DNA from: Galdieria partita
Taxonomy: Eukaryota > Rhodophyta > Bangiophyceae > Galdieriales > Galdieriaceae
Assembly: GCA_025991245.1 (NCBI GenBank)
Contig: BQMJ01000065.1
Coordinates: 109,046 to 173,045 of the forward strand
DNA: 64,000 nucleotides
Reading direction: 5' to 3'
Position numbers and translations under genes: made by a program. The notes beneath the pieces were generated by a model. That model made no database searches. It had not been told where the DNA came from and was given only the letters and a program-made list of their open reading frames with translations. Position 1 is the first letter of the stretch. Each line of letters opens with the position of its first letter. Positions 49,240 through 61,015 of this stretch are shown in pieces.

Positions 49240-49450
49240 GGAAGAAAGACAGTAGTACTACAAAAGAAGGAACAAAGAATCAACTGCTTTTTAATATTTA
49301 ACAAAATAGCCTATCTGACGAATGAATCTCTGAATTCAATCATTCTTAAAAAATAAAAATTGAACAAGAAAGTTATAAGAGTACATATTGAGAAGCCAAC
49401 AAAGTGATTCTAAGTTTAACCCTGTTGAGAATAGATAAAAAGAGACTCAA
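49240..49450. repeat. Dispersed repeat shared with 57,735-57,935
   Basis: Both places contain, in the same order, GACAGTAGTACTA, an ATTCA(A/G)TCATTCTTA stretch with a following AAAATAA, AA(G)CCAACAAA, and GTTGAGAATAGATAAAA. The relation extends for about 200 bp with scattered differences. It links the relic region to the subtelomere. Confidence 0.65.
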
Positions 49451-52400
49451 AGTTTCAACCAAAATTCAAAGTTCATTGTTGGGGAATTCAAGAAGACTAC
49501 CAATGTAATAGCCATCATAATCTTCATCATAGCCATTTTAGTGTCACCAACGGGAAATAATTATAGTATACTTCGAGCTTACAGAAATGATTCAGCTTGA
49601 ATGAATTTGGCAATCAACAATTGAAAACGTTTTTCTACGTAAAATGGATTTGAAACATCCTTATGAAGGATAATTGGGTTTCGACTCAAATTCGACTGAC
49701 AGAATTGCCTAAATGGATACAAATATAGTAGAATTGTAACCATAGACAGACGAGTTTTGAATCACAAGAACATTTCAAGTATAGAATAGAAGCAAGAAAG
49801 AAGCTGCGTATTAACTCAATTCATTTTGTTGGAGAGTAGCATTGTGATGCGTAAACAGATTCAAGATTCAGTGAAAGTAAAATAATTCCGCTTCAATGGA
49901 ATAATACTGCCTCAAAGCAAAACGATAAATTTCGACAGTAATGCCTAAAAAGTCAAACAATAGGTTCCGAGAAACTTTTCAAGACCGAACTTTGCTATCA
50001 AGACCTGCTAGTATTGGTTGTAAACTTTCAAGATTTGACACTTGAGTTCCATCATAAAGCTTGAAAAGTATTTGTCTTTAGTCCAAGTTCATGTTGTATG
50101 TAGCTCAACCTGGATCCTTGTTGAAAACTGTTGCTCTTTATTTTCTGGCAAGTTTAAAGGCGTTTCTTACTATGTAGAGTACTGTGGAAAAAGTCGGCAC
50201 AAAAAGCCATCAATTACTTTTAAGTTTGAAACACTGCTTCCTATACAGTCTTGTAGTGTAACTTGGTTTTTCAAGTCCAAGTATACTACAACGTAAAGTC
50301 TTTTGAATTACTGCTATGAATCCTCTTTTGTGTCACACTCATCAAGGTCTTTTGTAGCACTCGAAGTACATTCTGAGTTGATTCTTATCTTGTTCACACA
50401 ACCAGTTCCTTTATTTGCCAGTTTATGACCATTAGAGAGGAGCGGATTGTTTTGATTGGAATAGGCGGAGTGATGATGGCAGCTTTCAACCTTCTGTTGA
50501 CCGACTTGAAGAAATCACCAAAGTTGCGATATATAAGCTAGTTGACAGAGAGTTAGATAAAGCTTTAGAACTGTTTGAGTGCTTGACCAGTTGCTATGTT
50601 TCCAAATTGTACAACAGACATTTTTCTAAGTTTGAGTTTTTGGCGTTGCGTTTTAGAATAAATGAGGATAATAGCCAACTTTGAAAGTTTTCATGAGAAT
50701 GGGATTTTGATATTACTATTGTAGATGCGTCGGTGGTTTTTATCAGAGAAACTCTGAGGGAACTAGAATCGAGAGTGAGTCCCGGTACTAGCTTCATAAC
50801 GTGTTGAAGTATTCTGGGTATAGTTGAAGAGTTTATGACTGAGTTGCTTCTTTCTTGCCTCTTTGCTTTTCTCTGTTGGGTTTACTAGTGTAGGCAATTC
50901 TTTGTCTTGGGAAGCTACCTTGACAATTTGGTTATCTTTCTCCAACTTTGGAGTGCTCTAGTGTTTGCAGAATTTTCCGTGTTTTATTGTTGAATTTTGT
51001 GGAACATAGACTGTTTGAAGCTTTGCGGTGTTTTAGAAGCATAGGAGGAAGTGGCTCGAGGGTCTTTGTTTTTGACTGTTGTTGTCAAGGGACAAACAAG
51101 GCAAGGTTCTTGCAAGATACTTACTATGTGAGTCTTGACGCTATGCTATTGTGAACAGTTTTCATATTTAGAACTCACAAAAGAGAAAGAGTCAACAATT
51201 GATTCTTTATTTTCTCAAATGAATTATACAAGATAGAATATGCGAAACTTGTTCTATGTACTCAAGCTGATTGAGAAACTTGACTGGATTCTTTATCAAC
51301 ATACTTGTGGGCTAAATACAAATTATACATATGTCACTTCCAAAGTGTCCTTGATTCTGACTCTGTTGATATTCGAAATACTCGACCAGAGTGTATACAC
51401 TCAATCTGCAAAAGTCTAAAAAGTATTTAATACTGGTAACACAAAATTCACGGTCCTTCAAGTTGCAAATAGCTCAGCTTCATTTATCAGCGCAAATGTT
51501 CACCCTACTTGACGAAATTTCTCTATGACAACTTAGCGACTACACACCAAATCGTTCCAAGTTGTGGTAGACACGCCTTTCTTCTTGAATGTGGCAGATA
51601 ATAATTTCTTGAAATGATTCCTATCAACTAGAGCTCCATGTTCTCCAAATCAACTTGAAACCAGTAAATCTCCAAGGTACGTGGCAAAGGTGAGTCTATC
51701 TCACTATACAATGGCGGGCTTTACTCTCAGGGGTATCTCAACGATCATTCTAACACAACGATTCTCTTCAAATAATGCAACGTTAGAGAATCAATAGTTA
51801 TTATAGGTAAACCTTTGAGTGGAAGGTTCCTTTGGAAAGTGTTTACTAGGTACATATGAAACTATATGGGGTGTGCACTTTTGACGGTACTCGAAGAGCT
51901 CTTCAACGTCTCTTTGCCCAATCTCTCTTTGTGATTGTTTTGCTTAGCTAACACAACTTTGGCTGTGTTGCTTTGTTACCACCTGTTTTGAAGTGGATAG
52001 AATTGTTCATTTTTATGAAAATATAAGTAGTTGAATTTAGAGGAGAACTTTTTAGTACAAAAAAACTTAAAAGTTTTATGATTTCGCACTTTTTGAAATA
52101 CCAACCAAGGCCCAGTTTGTTTTGGTCGTTTCCTGTCAACGACTTGGCTTGAACCTCAAAGTCGCTTCCAAGTTCTTGTCGAATGCAACGTAGGTTCTGT
52201 TCGAGAGAATTGTTGATCTTTAGTTTCTGGTCTGTTTGAAGACTTTGTTCCTTCGGAGTGCTGAGGCACCAGTCGGCACAAAGGCTCCAAATAGTCTTTG
52301 AGTCTGAATCTTTGTCCCAATATAGTCTTTCAATGGAACTTGGTCTTTGAACTGAATTGTACAGCTAATTGTTGTCCTGTGAACAATTGTTGAAGACTCT

Positions 52401-53114
52401 CCCTTGTGGAACATTCACCAAGATCTTTTGTAACTTTCGGAGTATATTCTGGGTTGATTCTCTTCGGTTCTTCACAAAACGATTCTTGTCATTGTCAGTT
52501 TTTGTCTATTGAGAATCTATTGTCCAAATGGAGAGGGGAGGTTGTCTCGTGGCAACTCAACTGCGCAGTTCAACTGTGAGTTGCTGTTTCGAAAACGGAC
52601 GTGAACAGAGTTTGTACACCCACTTTGAATCACCTTTACGTCTCTGTTTGTTAACCTTACTTGACGAGGTCACTTGAAGGACGCAAATTCGAAATAAAAC
52701 TTGGAAGAAAAAGAGCGTCTGATGGGAAAAATTTTCACAAAAGAGAGGTTTCACAACTCGTCGGCATAGTGTATGTTTGGAATAGCTACCGTAGTCTTTT
52801 GTGCTCAAGTCTATAAATACTTAGCAGTTGACAGTTTGTGAGACACAGTTTTGGAAAGGATATTGTTTGAATAATATTACTGTTGGGACTTAAATAGCCC
52901 TGTATTTCTATTGGGAAATCACAACCAGCTATGCAACGTACAATTCTATAAGAAGGCTGACAAGCACAAAGTATACCAATTGACAACTGTCCACGAATTT
53001 ATAAATACATTGCTCATTTTAGACAGCGATTCTTTTAGCATATAAAATTACTCTACTGAGCAACATTCCTAGATATGCGCAAGATATTCCAGGGTCTTCC
53101 TACGTTACAAAGCA

Positions 53115-53180
53115 AAATTGAGCAAGACATGACTTGAACGATCGACCTTCATACTGGTGGGTACGGTTGCCAAAATTCTA
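53115..53180 (-). pseudogene. Possible tRNA relic
   Basis: Read on the minus strand, AAGGTCGATCGTTCAAGTC resembles a tRNA variable loop plus T arm, but the T stem no longer pairs (GATCG against CATGT) and no matching acceptor or D arm was found. It may be a decayed tRNA gene. Confidence 0.3.
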
Positions 53181-53199
53181 TTTTCGTAGAAGTCTAGCG

Positions 53200-56100
53200 T
53201 TCGTGAATGAATACACTCTTAATTTTGTGACTAGTTAATTATACAAGAACTCTCTCCAACATTTGGATTGTCATAATGATAAAAATGTCTGAAAGGCAAG
53301 GAATTTTTTCTATTCAATTGATAATAAAATATGTACACGACACGTAATTTCTTTATAGACAAACTACCTTGTCATTTATATACAAACGAGAAAGACTTTT
53401 AGTCAAGAAAGAAAGACAAGCACCAACTGCAATACACAGTACAAAAAAAGACCATTATAGAAGGAAAATATAATTGATAATATCTAAGAAATCGAATCTT
53501 GGCAATTTGCATATGCTTTAACCCAATTCAGGAGAGGCGAGAAACTCAACGCTTAGCCACTTTGACTCACAAAGGTGTAAACAGAGAGACTTCAAAGAAT
53601 CAACGCAAATTCTTAAAAAAAGGCAAAGACTAGAATTGACCATTCAAGTTTTACTAATCAGCCAATCAGAATTATTCATAATTGGACAGAGCTGGGGCCA
53701 ATGCAGTAGAGCTATCACCCAACGCCAAAAAAAGAAAGTTCTCGTATCGCTTCATAAGAAAAACTTTATTATGAAGAACAACTATACAAAAATGCTTCTA
53801 AGACCACAGTTTAAAGGAAAAGTTTCAAACAACCCAATATTAATCAAAACAATACATAGTGATGCAAGACAATTGACATATCACAGAAACTTATTGAAGA
53901 CAACATGTACTTGTGAGAGTTCCACATAGAATATTCAAATGAAAAGAGAAAAAGAAAACCAAAAATTTCTGGCAACAACAATATTAGCTCAAAACAAACT
54001 ACTCTGCCAAAACAAGGACAAACACAATCAAATTTCTAAATTACAGGAAGTCTAGAAGAAGAAAAAGTTTACGAAATTTTATGTAACCCAGTGCCGAATT
54101 AAAACAATTAGGAAAACATATAAAAGCGGACCATAAAAAAGTTCAGAATAAAATACATTAAAACTATAGAGTTGTCTATAATGCACAATGCTGAAATCAT
54201 CTCCAGTTACACTGTGATGTGAAAGAGGAAAAAGATTAACATAAAAAACACCTAAAGTAGTACCTGGAAGAAACTACACATTCAAAAACCATACACACTC
54301 AACAAGAACAAACGCAATTTCACAAAGAAACATCTATTCTTTACAAGCGGCTAAATTAGAAAGTGATAGCTATGGAAACAACATTAGCAAAAAATATATA
54401 GAACCTTGGAAGGTTGTGTTGCAAATGAAAAACTTGTTGCATTGTAGATTTTACTAGGCTGAATCAGGATCCAAGCTGGGTCGTTGGGAAATCCAGTAAG
54501 AAGCTATTTGAGTTCACATGAGGGTTCATTGATTCATTTCCCCTCACTTTCCTCTATTGCCTTTTGGCTGTCATGGGCTGTGTTTTGTTCTACGTAGCCA
54601 ATTCTCGACAAAATTGAAAAATTTTTTGGAAATTTTTTTAAAGCAGATATTTGTGGAAAAAAGTTGTAGAAATTGGTTTGTATATACTAATTTTTGTTTT
54701 CTTGTTTCATATGAACTTTTTCACGATTAGCCAAGAGTAAGCTCCAACTGTCTAAAAAATGGCTAGAGTGCTATTTTTTTTGTAAATATAAAAATAACTA
54801 GTGGTGGGTCGAAATCAACAGAAATGGAGGAGTAAAAGAATCGAACTTACCAAGCTCTTCTTTCATACTCCATTGTCCTCTGGAAAAGTTGAGGAAAGAC
54901 CAACGATTGATTCAAAATCTCTATGGTGCATTTTTGCATACATGACATAGTTTGAAATTCTTGAGCCAGTTTGCAAGTACACTAGAATATTTACAAGTAG
55001 AGCTTCTCCTGCAGTGTCTCAAATACCACAGTATTTCAAGTTGAGCCGTTAACAAAGACTGCTAGTCTCAATCTTGTTCTTGCTCCCTATTCAAACGTAG
55101 AAATAAATAAGTACCTCTGTATAAGTAAATCTTTTGATTTCTATTAACCAAGTATCTATTTCAATGCTAGGCAAGTATAAAAAGCAAAACCTATTAAAGT
55201 TTCTTATGGTAGAAATGGAAGAGGAAGAATTTCGAATAGAGGATATCACAAACAAAGAGTTTCAAATAGAAAATTTAAGAGAAAAGAGCTAGGGAAAAAA
55301 CCAACATTTCATGAAATGCATACTAAAACAAAAACTAAAAGGGTATTTCAAGTTAAGAAAACAAAGAAGAACAAGATTTACGTGGAGAAAAAGAATAAAA
55401 GTACAGCAAGACCAATGCCGAAAAATGCTACGCAGTCATACATTCTTCGAATAGCCACCGCTCAAAGTATAGACTAGCTAGACATAAAACAAATAGAAAG
55501 AGGAAGGATAGTAGACATGATGGAACATTAATGTTTTCACTGTTAACTGCTTCTTTCAGTTGAAAGCCTTTTTTATGGCAAATGTATGGTATGGCTTACT
55601 TTTGGTTCAATATGTATACCATCAGCAAAGTAGCATTATAGTATACAAAGATATTCACAGAATGAAATAAGGAGTATACAATGATCATAAGAAAATAAAA
55701 CCCTGCTTTGCCAAATTGCTAAGTGATAGATAGGACACCATAAGGAAAAAGTAGACCGAAACAAGGTTGTACTCTTCAAAACACTGTCAGTGAATCGAAA
55801 AGACTCTGATACAGTAGATGGTAAATAGTACTGTTGCAAAAAACGGAAAGCGGAGCCAATTTAGTTTTGCAACATTTCAAGTAAATAATGAACTCTGTTA
55901 GCTCCAAACAAATGAAAACGTTTCCCCAAAACAAGTACTAGAGAAAATGCATGATCAGTCAAAAGCGATACAAGTGCACCAGTATGTTAGGGGATGAAGA
56001 TTTCTTAGGAGAAGATGAATTGACACGAATGGATCAACAAACAAAACAAAACTTAAACACTACCCAATATGAAAGCAACAAGGTAAGTCAAAATATTTGA

Positions 56101-58200
56101 ATTATTAAATAATTCTTTGCTTTATAACATTGGTTTCACAAGAACATAATTCATTGAAGGAAAGCACATGACGTATGTCAGAGGACACTAGACAATTCTT
56201 TTTTTATTAGACCTTTGTAAAGTTTCTTTCTTTCGTACACTTATAGACTAGTAAATGAACGATACAGATAGCGATTTTAAAAATAACCCATAGAGAAAAG
56301 GAAGACAGCAAGAGAAATAGAATCTCTAGAAAGTTGAAGAATTCTCATATACTACTTGTCTTTATTGAATAAGTATCTCTAATTGTTCTCATGGGTGGAC
56401 ATTAGTGACAATGCAAAAGATAATAAGAAGAAGTGTCCAAAATGCATGTTCAACGAAAAACATGCGATATTCTCTGTCGGAACCAATTCAATACTCTTGT
56501 CAAATTGAAATACTCAAAAGAAATTTTAAATATTTAAGGAGAGAAACAAAGACAACAGGATGATTACAAAGAACACGAAAGAAAATACAACAAAATCATG
56601 GAGGAAAAGTGCTCTTGAGAGATATGTTTCTCTTCAAGCTGTCATTCAAAGAATAGTCAAACTGACATAAAGCATATAATATCGAAGATGCTACAGACAA
56701 ACGTTGAACTTTTGTGACTAGATTGCTAGCTGTTTAATTCATTTGAGGCTTTTTTATGGAAAAGGCGTGGCTTTCTTTGTCTTAATTATATATACCAACA
56801 GTACAATTCGTGTACAATATTATGCCAATCAACATAAAATAGAACAAAATGGATCCAGTCACCATAAGAAAGCAAAAAATTTTTTTTTACAAAAAAGGTG
56901 TCTGATAAAAGATACCCCATAGTAAAAACCAACAGTTGCACGATTCTATTTTTCGAAAAACTGCCGCTTTTCAATATAGAAAAACGACTATAGTGAGACA
57001 AGCCATGCAATATGTTAGCTGTAAAAAGTTACCAGATTTAGATTTCGCCATATAAAATTCATAACCAAATTGCTCAGCTCCCCCAAAGAATCAAAAACTT
57101 CAATGAAAGTGAAACAAATGAAACAATTGGATATCGCTTACATGCAATACCAGTAGAACTGTGGGGGTGATTCAAAAAAGATTTCAAAGGAAGAATTATT
57201 TTGTCACTCGAAATAAATTAGCAAAATCACAAAAATCATCAAGAATGTTGACGCAATTTCAAAAGTAATTAACCGAATCTAAGCCACTCAATTTTATACT
57301 CTACGAGATTCTTTTACGACGATCTAGTGAATAGAGAAAACCCCGTGCTTTTTAGAAAAAAAATGGAAATTCGTGTCTTTTCAAATAAAAAAAAGTTTAA
57401 CTGTTTTTCTAAAATTATCTACGGTTCATTATAAGAGCGATAAAAATGTCGTCTCGAATAGAGTCCATAGAAAAAGAAAGAATTTAATGCGCCCATGAAA
57501 AAATTGAAGAATTTCAATACATTATTTGTCCTTTATGGCATCAGTATTCTTGGTTGTTCACAGGGGAAATAGTAGGTGATAATGCAAAATTTAGTAAAAG
57601 AAAAAGTAGAACAAATCTGTACATAAAAATAATCAATGTATTGACACCTCGAACAGTTTAGCACAAAGGTGAAAAAGAACCTAGAAAAGCTTCATTACAC
57701 GTTCAAGGGTTATAAGACATAAGACACAAAAGTAAAACAGACAGTAGTACTAGAAGAGAAAGGAGCAAAAGGCTGAATTTTTTAAATTGTGAACTAAGAG
57801 CCTATACGACGAGTAAATCTTCTAATTCAGTCATTCTTATAAAATAACAATAGAACAAAGATCTATGGCAAAAGAGTACGCACATGAAAAACCAACAAAT
57901 TGATTTGGAGTTTGACACTGTTGAGAATAGATAAAAGGCGTCCCGTAAAGTTTACCAATACACAAATTTTTGATTTTGAAAATTGAAGAATATCATAAGC
58001 ATTGTATACTTTTTGCTAAATATGTATAGCGACACTATATTTCAAGCTAAAAATACTCAAAGAATGAAACAGGCAGTACCTTTAGGCCGTCAGAAAGTAA
58101 AAACTACCTACCAAATGTTTACATTTTCAATAACACTGCAACGTAGAATACAATAAAGTGACCAAAGAACACTACTTAAAATTTTGCTATCTAAGACAAA
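53200..58200. other. Gene-free adenine-rich subtelomere with ~1.2-kb diverged repeats
   Basis: The plus strand is visibly A-rich and G-poor throughout. Landmarks recur about every 1.18-1.20 kb: a TTGAAGAATT(T/C)...CATATAC-type motif near 56,325, 57,503 and 58,706, and an A(A)GCCTTTTTTATGG(C/A)AAA...TGG motif near 55,570 and 56,745. No long frame or RNA gene is supported. Confidence 0.55.
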
Positions 58201-58204
58201 TTTT

Positions 58205-60750
58205 CAAGACTATTTTCATAGGGTAAGGTTCAACCATAAAGGTCTTGGTGAAACGATAGAAACAGAAGTTTCGAAACTATCCAAATTGAACTCTCATTAT
58301 TATGTATGCACTGAAGATAGCAACGATCTTAATAAGAAACATCAATAAATTAATATCATTATCGTTACTAAGTAGTACCCATACAAACCTATATGAAAAG
58401 AGAAATTTGTGAGAAACATTACTGTGTCATTAATGCATAAAAAAATTCAAGAATTTATAAAATTTATGACAATATTAAAAAAAAAAAAGAAAAAGATTTC
58501 AGCAGTTGAGTTTCAGTTCTATTATATTGGCATTATGGAAAGGTATTGAAGAGAAGTTTATGCAGTACATCAAAGGGGAATAGGCAATCTTTGCATTATA
58601 AGGGCTACACTTGTTTCTAAAGTTTATTAAAGGAACAATACCAATACCAATTTTATAAGGAAGCCATAGAATAATAAGCATTTAGAGAAATAGAAACTTG
58701 AGAATACCTTGAAGAATTTCCATATACCACATGTTTCTTACATCATCAGTACCTTGAACCTGCTCTCGTCCTGCAGATATTTGTCGACCGTGTGAAACAA
58801 AGTAAAAAAGTTACAGCGAACTGCTCACAGAGAAAAAAAAATACAATACTTTTGATGAAAGTGAATTTAGTATCTATACCACATTGAAATACAGAAGAAA
58901 AAATATTTCCTTTTCTCATTGGAGGAAAAGTAGTAAAAAGGAGGGACAATCCTTGAAAACAACAATGAACGCAGCAAAAAACAAAGAAATGAAAATGCTA
59001 ATAGTGTTAGATTGCTCTACTGTTGCAACGACTTGTTTACGTACAATACTCGCGCCTCACACTCATGACACCAGAAGGGTACCATTCAAACGAACCACCT
59101 AAAATCTCAAAACAATACAAAAGAAGCAGAAAAATGTGAACTCCAAAAAAATTTGAACAAAAGAAGCAATCTAAAAACTTACTCCAGTTTCCATTCCAAA
59201 AAAAACTCAAACAAAATGTAGCTGACAGGAAACCAACCTTGGTCAGAAGCAAAACGAGCATAAAAAAAAACAAGACGTAACTATTCTTTGGCAAAAAACA
59301 TAAACAAGAAACCAGACATAAACAATTTACTCCGCCCACTCCTACTTTGAGACTACTAGAGTGCAACGAATCGAAAAACAATGAATGTCCTGGCTGAAAG
59401 CAATAAGCATTTTTTTCTTATTTCAGTTTTATTAGGTTTCATTAGGATATAATTTCAAGTTAAACATGCATATTTATCTAAAATTTCAAACACTATTGGA
59501 AGACATTAACAGGGTGATTTAAGGTAAATTCATCCAATATCAGAAACCAAAGGATTATACACCAAACAGATTCGGCAAAAATACTAGACAAAGGAAAATA
59601 CCATGATATGAAAAAACTCTATCACTTTAATGTGCCACTCAGTCAATCAAGAACGACGGTAACAATGTTAATAACAACAAAAAAGGAACCAATCAAGAAA
59701 AATGCTCACAATTTCTAAAAACCTCACGATATCAAATTACTGCAAAGCAACAGAAATGCTTCAACTCAAAAAAGCTTTAAAAAATAGCATCTTAAAATTT
59801 TCAATAAATTTCCAGGTTTTCCAGTAACAAACAAAAAATACAAACGTAAGCAAAGATAGCTCACAAGGCAAGTCACTTCATCACTGGCAAAACAAGCAGT
59901 ACAGTTTGAGAATAATTATTTTCACCAGACTAAAAGCAAAAGTAAAGGTTTTGGTAGAACCAATTCACTTTCTTTCTCTAATGCATTGTGATGACCGAAA
60001 ACATAATAAATTTTCAAATGCGGATGTTTTGGTACAGGGCAATGGGAGCTTTTTTATCAGGGTTTATTAATTTTTATTAAGGTTTATTGCTGTTTTTATC
60101 TAAAGTCACAAATTATAGAAAAATATTAACAGGATAAATAAAGACACATTCATCCATTATAAGAAAGCTCGAGTATCCTTTACACAACATATAAGGGTTC
60201 AACGAAGAACAAAGAAAACTGATATGTAATCAAAGCTTTAAAAATTGCTTTACACCTTGGTCAATGAAAGACGACAATGTCAAAACAACAGTTACTACAA
60301 AAAAGTTTCCATTTGAGCAAACCGCTTAAACTTTTCAATCAACACAAAACAACAGAAAAATGCCTAAACAAAAAAGGGCGACCAATATTTACGAGTAAAA
60401 TGTAAACATTCTCTTTACGTTTGAAGCATTCTCGCAGTAAAACTCAAATAGAAGCAGAACCGAAATAAGCTCATAAAAGAAGTCACATCGTCATCTTTAG
60501 AATACTCCTAAAAAATTTGCGACATAATTGATTCTACTAGAAAGCAAGGGTAAAAAGCTTGATAGAATTAAGCGACTTCTCCAATGCATTAATGAAAAAA
60601 AATGAGTGACTTGCAAAATAAGTGCAGCCTGGTAGAAGGAAGCATGCATTTTTTTTGTCTTATTGAGGTTCTACTGAGGGTTTACTATAGGGTCTACTTA
60701 TGCTGTACTATTAGGGTTTATTAGGGAATGTTAGGGAATATTAAGGTTAA
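58205..60750. repeat. Subtelomeric repeat unit, copy 1 (~2.5 kb)
   Basis: Aligns along its length with 61,016-63,485 at an offset of about 2,785-2,805 bases. Shared landmarks include AAGGTTCAACCAT near 58,225/61,030, CCCATACAAACCTATATGAA near 58,378/61,187, GTAGC(T/G)GACAGGAAACCAA near 59,219/62,001 and a CAAATGCGGATG segment near 60,016/62,807. It contains internal units of about 0.62 kb and ends in a degenerate telomere-like tract. Confidence 0.8.
60672..60747 (+). repeat. Interstitial telomere-like tract
   Basis: Contains ACTATTAGGGTTTATTAGGG followed by AATGTTAGGGAATATTAAGG, i.e. about four degenerate copies of the terminal 10-base repeat, in the same orientation as the telomere. A second, shorter tract (ATTAGGGTTTATTAAAG) lies at 60,998-61,015. 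Confidence 0.8.
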
Positions 60751-60754
60751 CCGA

Positions 60755-61015
60755 AAAGAGCCAATAAAAGAAGTCACAACGCCATCTTTAAAATACTCAT
60801 TAAGAATTTGCGACAAAACTGATTACATTAGAAGCAACGGTAAAAAGCATTATAGAATAAAGCGGATCCTGGAATGCATACATGAAAAAAGAAATAATTG
60901 AATTGCAAAATGTGTGTAGCCTGGCCGAAGGAAGCATGCATTTTTCTTTCTTATTGAGATTTTACTGAGGTTTACTATACGGTCTACTTATGGTTTACTA
61001 TTAGGGTTTATTAAA
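60755..61015. repeat. Extra ~0.27-kb tandem copy of the unit end
   Basis: This repeats the last part of copy 1 (60,475-60,745): GAAGTCACA(A/T)CG(C/T)CATCTTTA, GAAGGAAGCATGCATTTTT and the telomere-like ending occur in both. It adds a second telomere-like junction before copy 2 of the large unit. Confidence 0.8.

Larger units (their letters stand above)
44953..53100. other. Relic-rich, AT-rich region with no supported intact gene
   Basis: About 8 kb with only short frames. Several segments resemble each other at low identity: 45,423-45,605 with 52,190-52,300; 47,870-47,990 with 51,825-51,960; 50,280-50,470 with 52,375-52,540; and a lysine-rich coding-like stretch at 46,990-47,240 with 50,770-50,945. 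The picture is of diverged duplications of sequence that was partly protein-coding. Confidence 0.5.

Noticed and set aside
45000-53100. LTR retrotransposon or DNA transposon
   Set aside because: I looked for reverse transcriptase, integrase or transposase motifs and for flanking terminal repeats and found none in the short frames.
53636-53929. 97-codon frame on the plus strand
   Set aside because: Lysine/asparagine-rich translation of A-rich DNA with no family motif; nearby sequence has the same composition in every frame.
59037-59381. 114-codon hydrophobic frame on the minus strand
   Set aside because: It lies in a subtelomeric repeat, its composition (F/L/C runs) is the complement of A-rich DNA, and the matching frame is not preserved in the second repeat copy.
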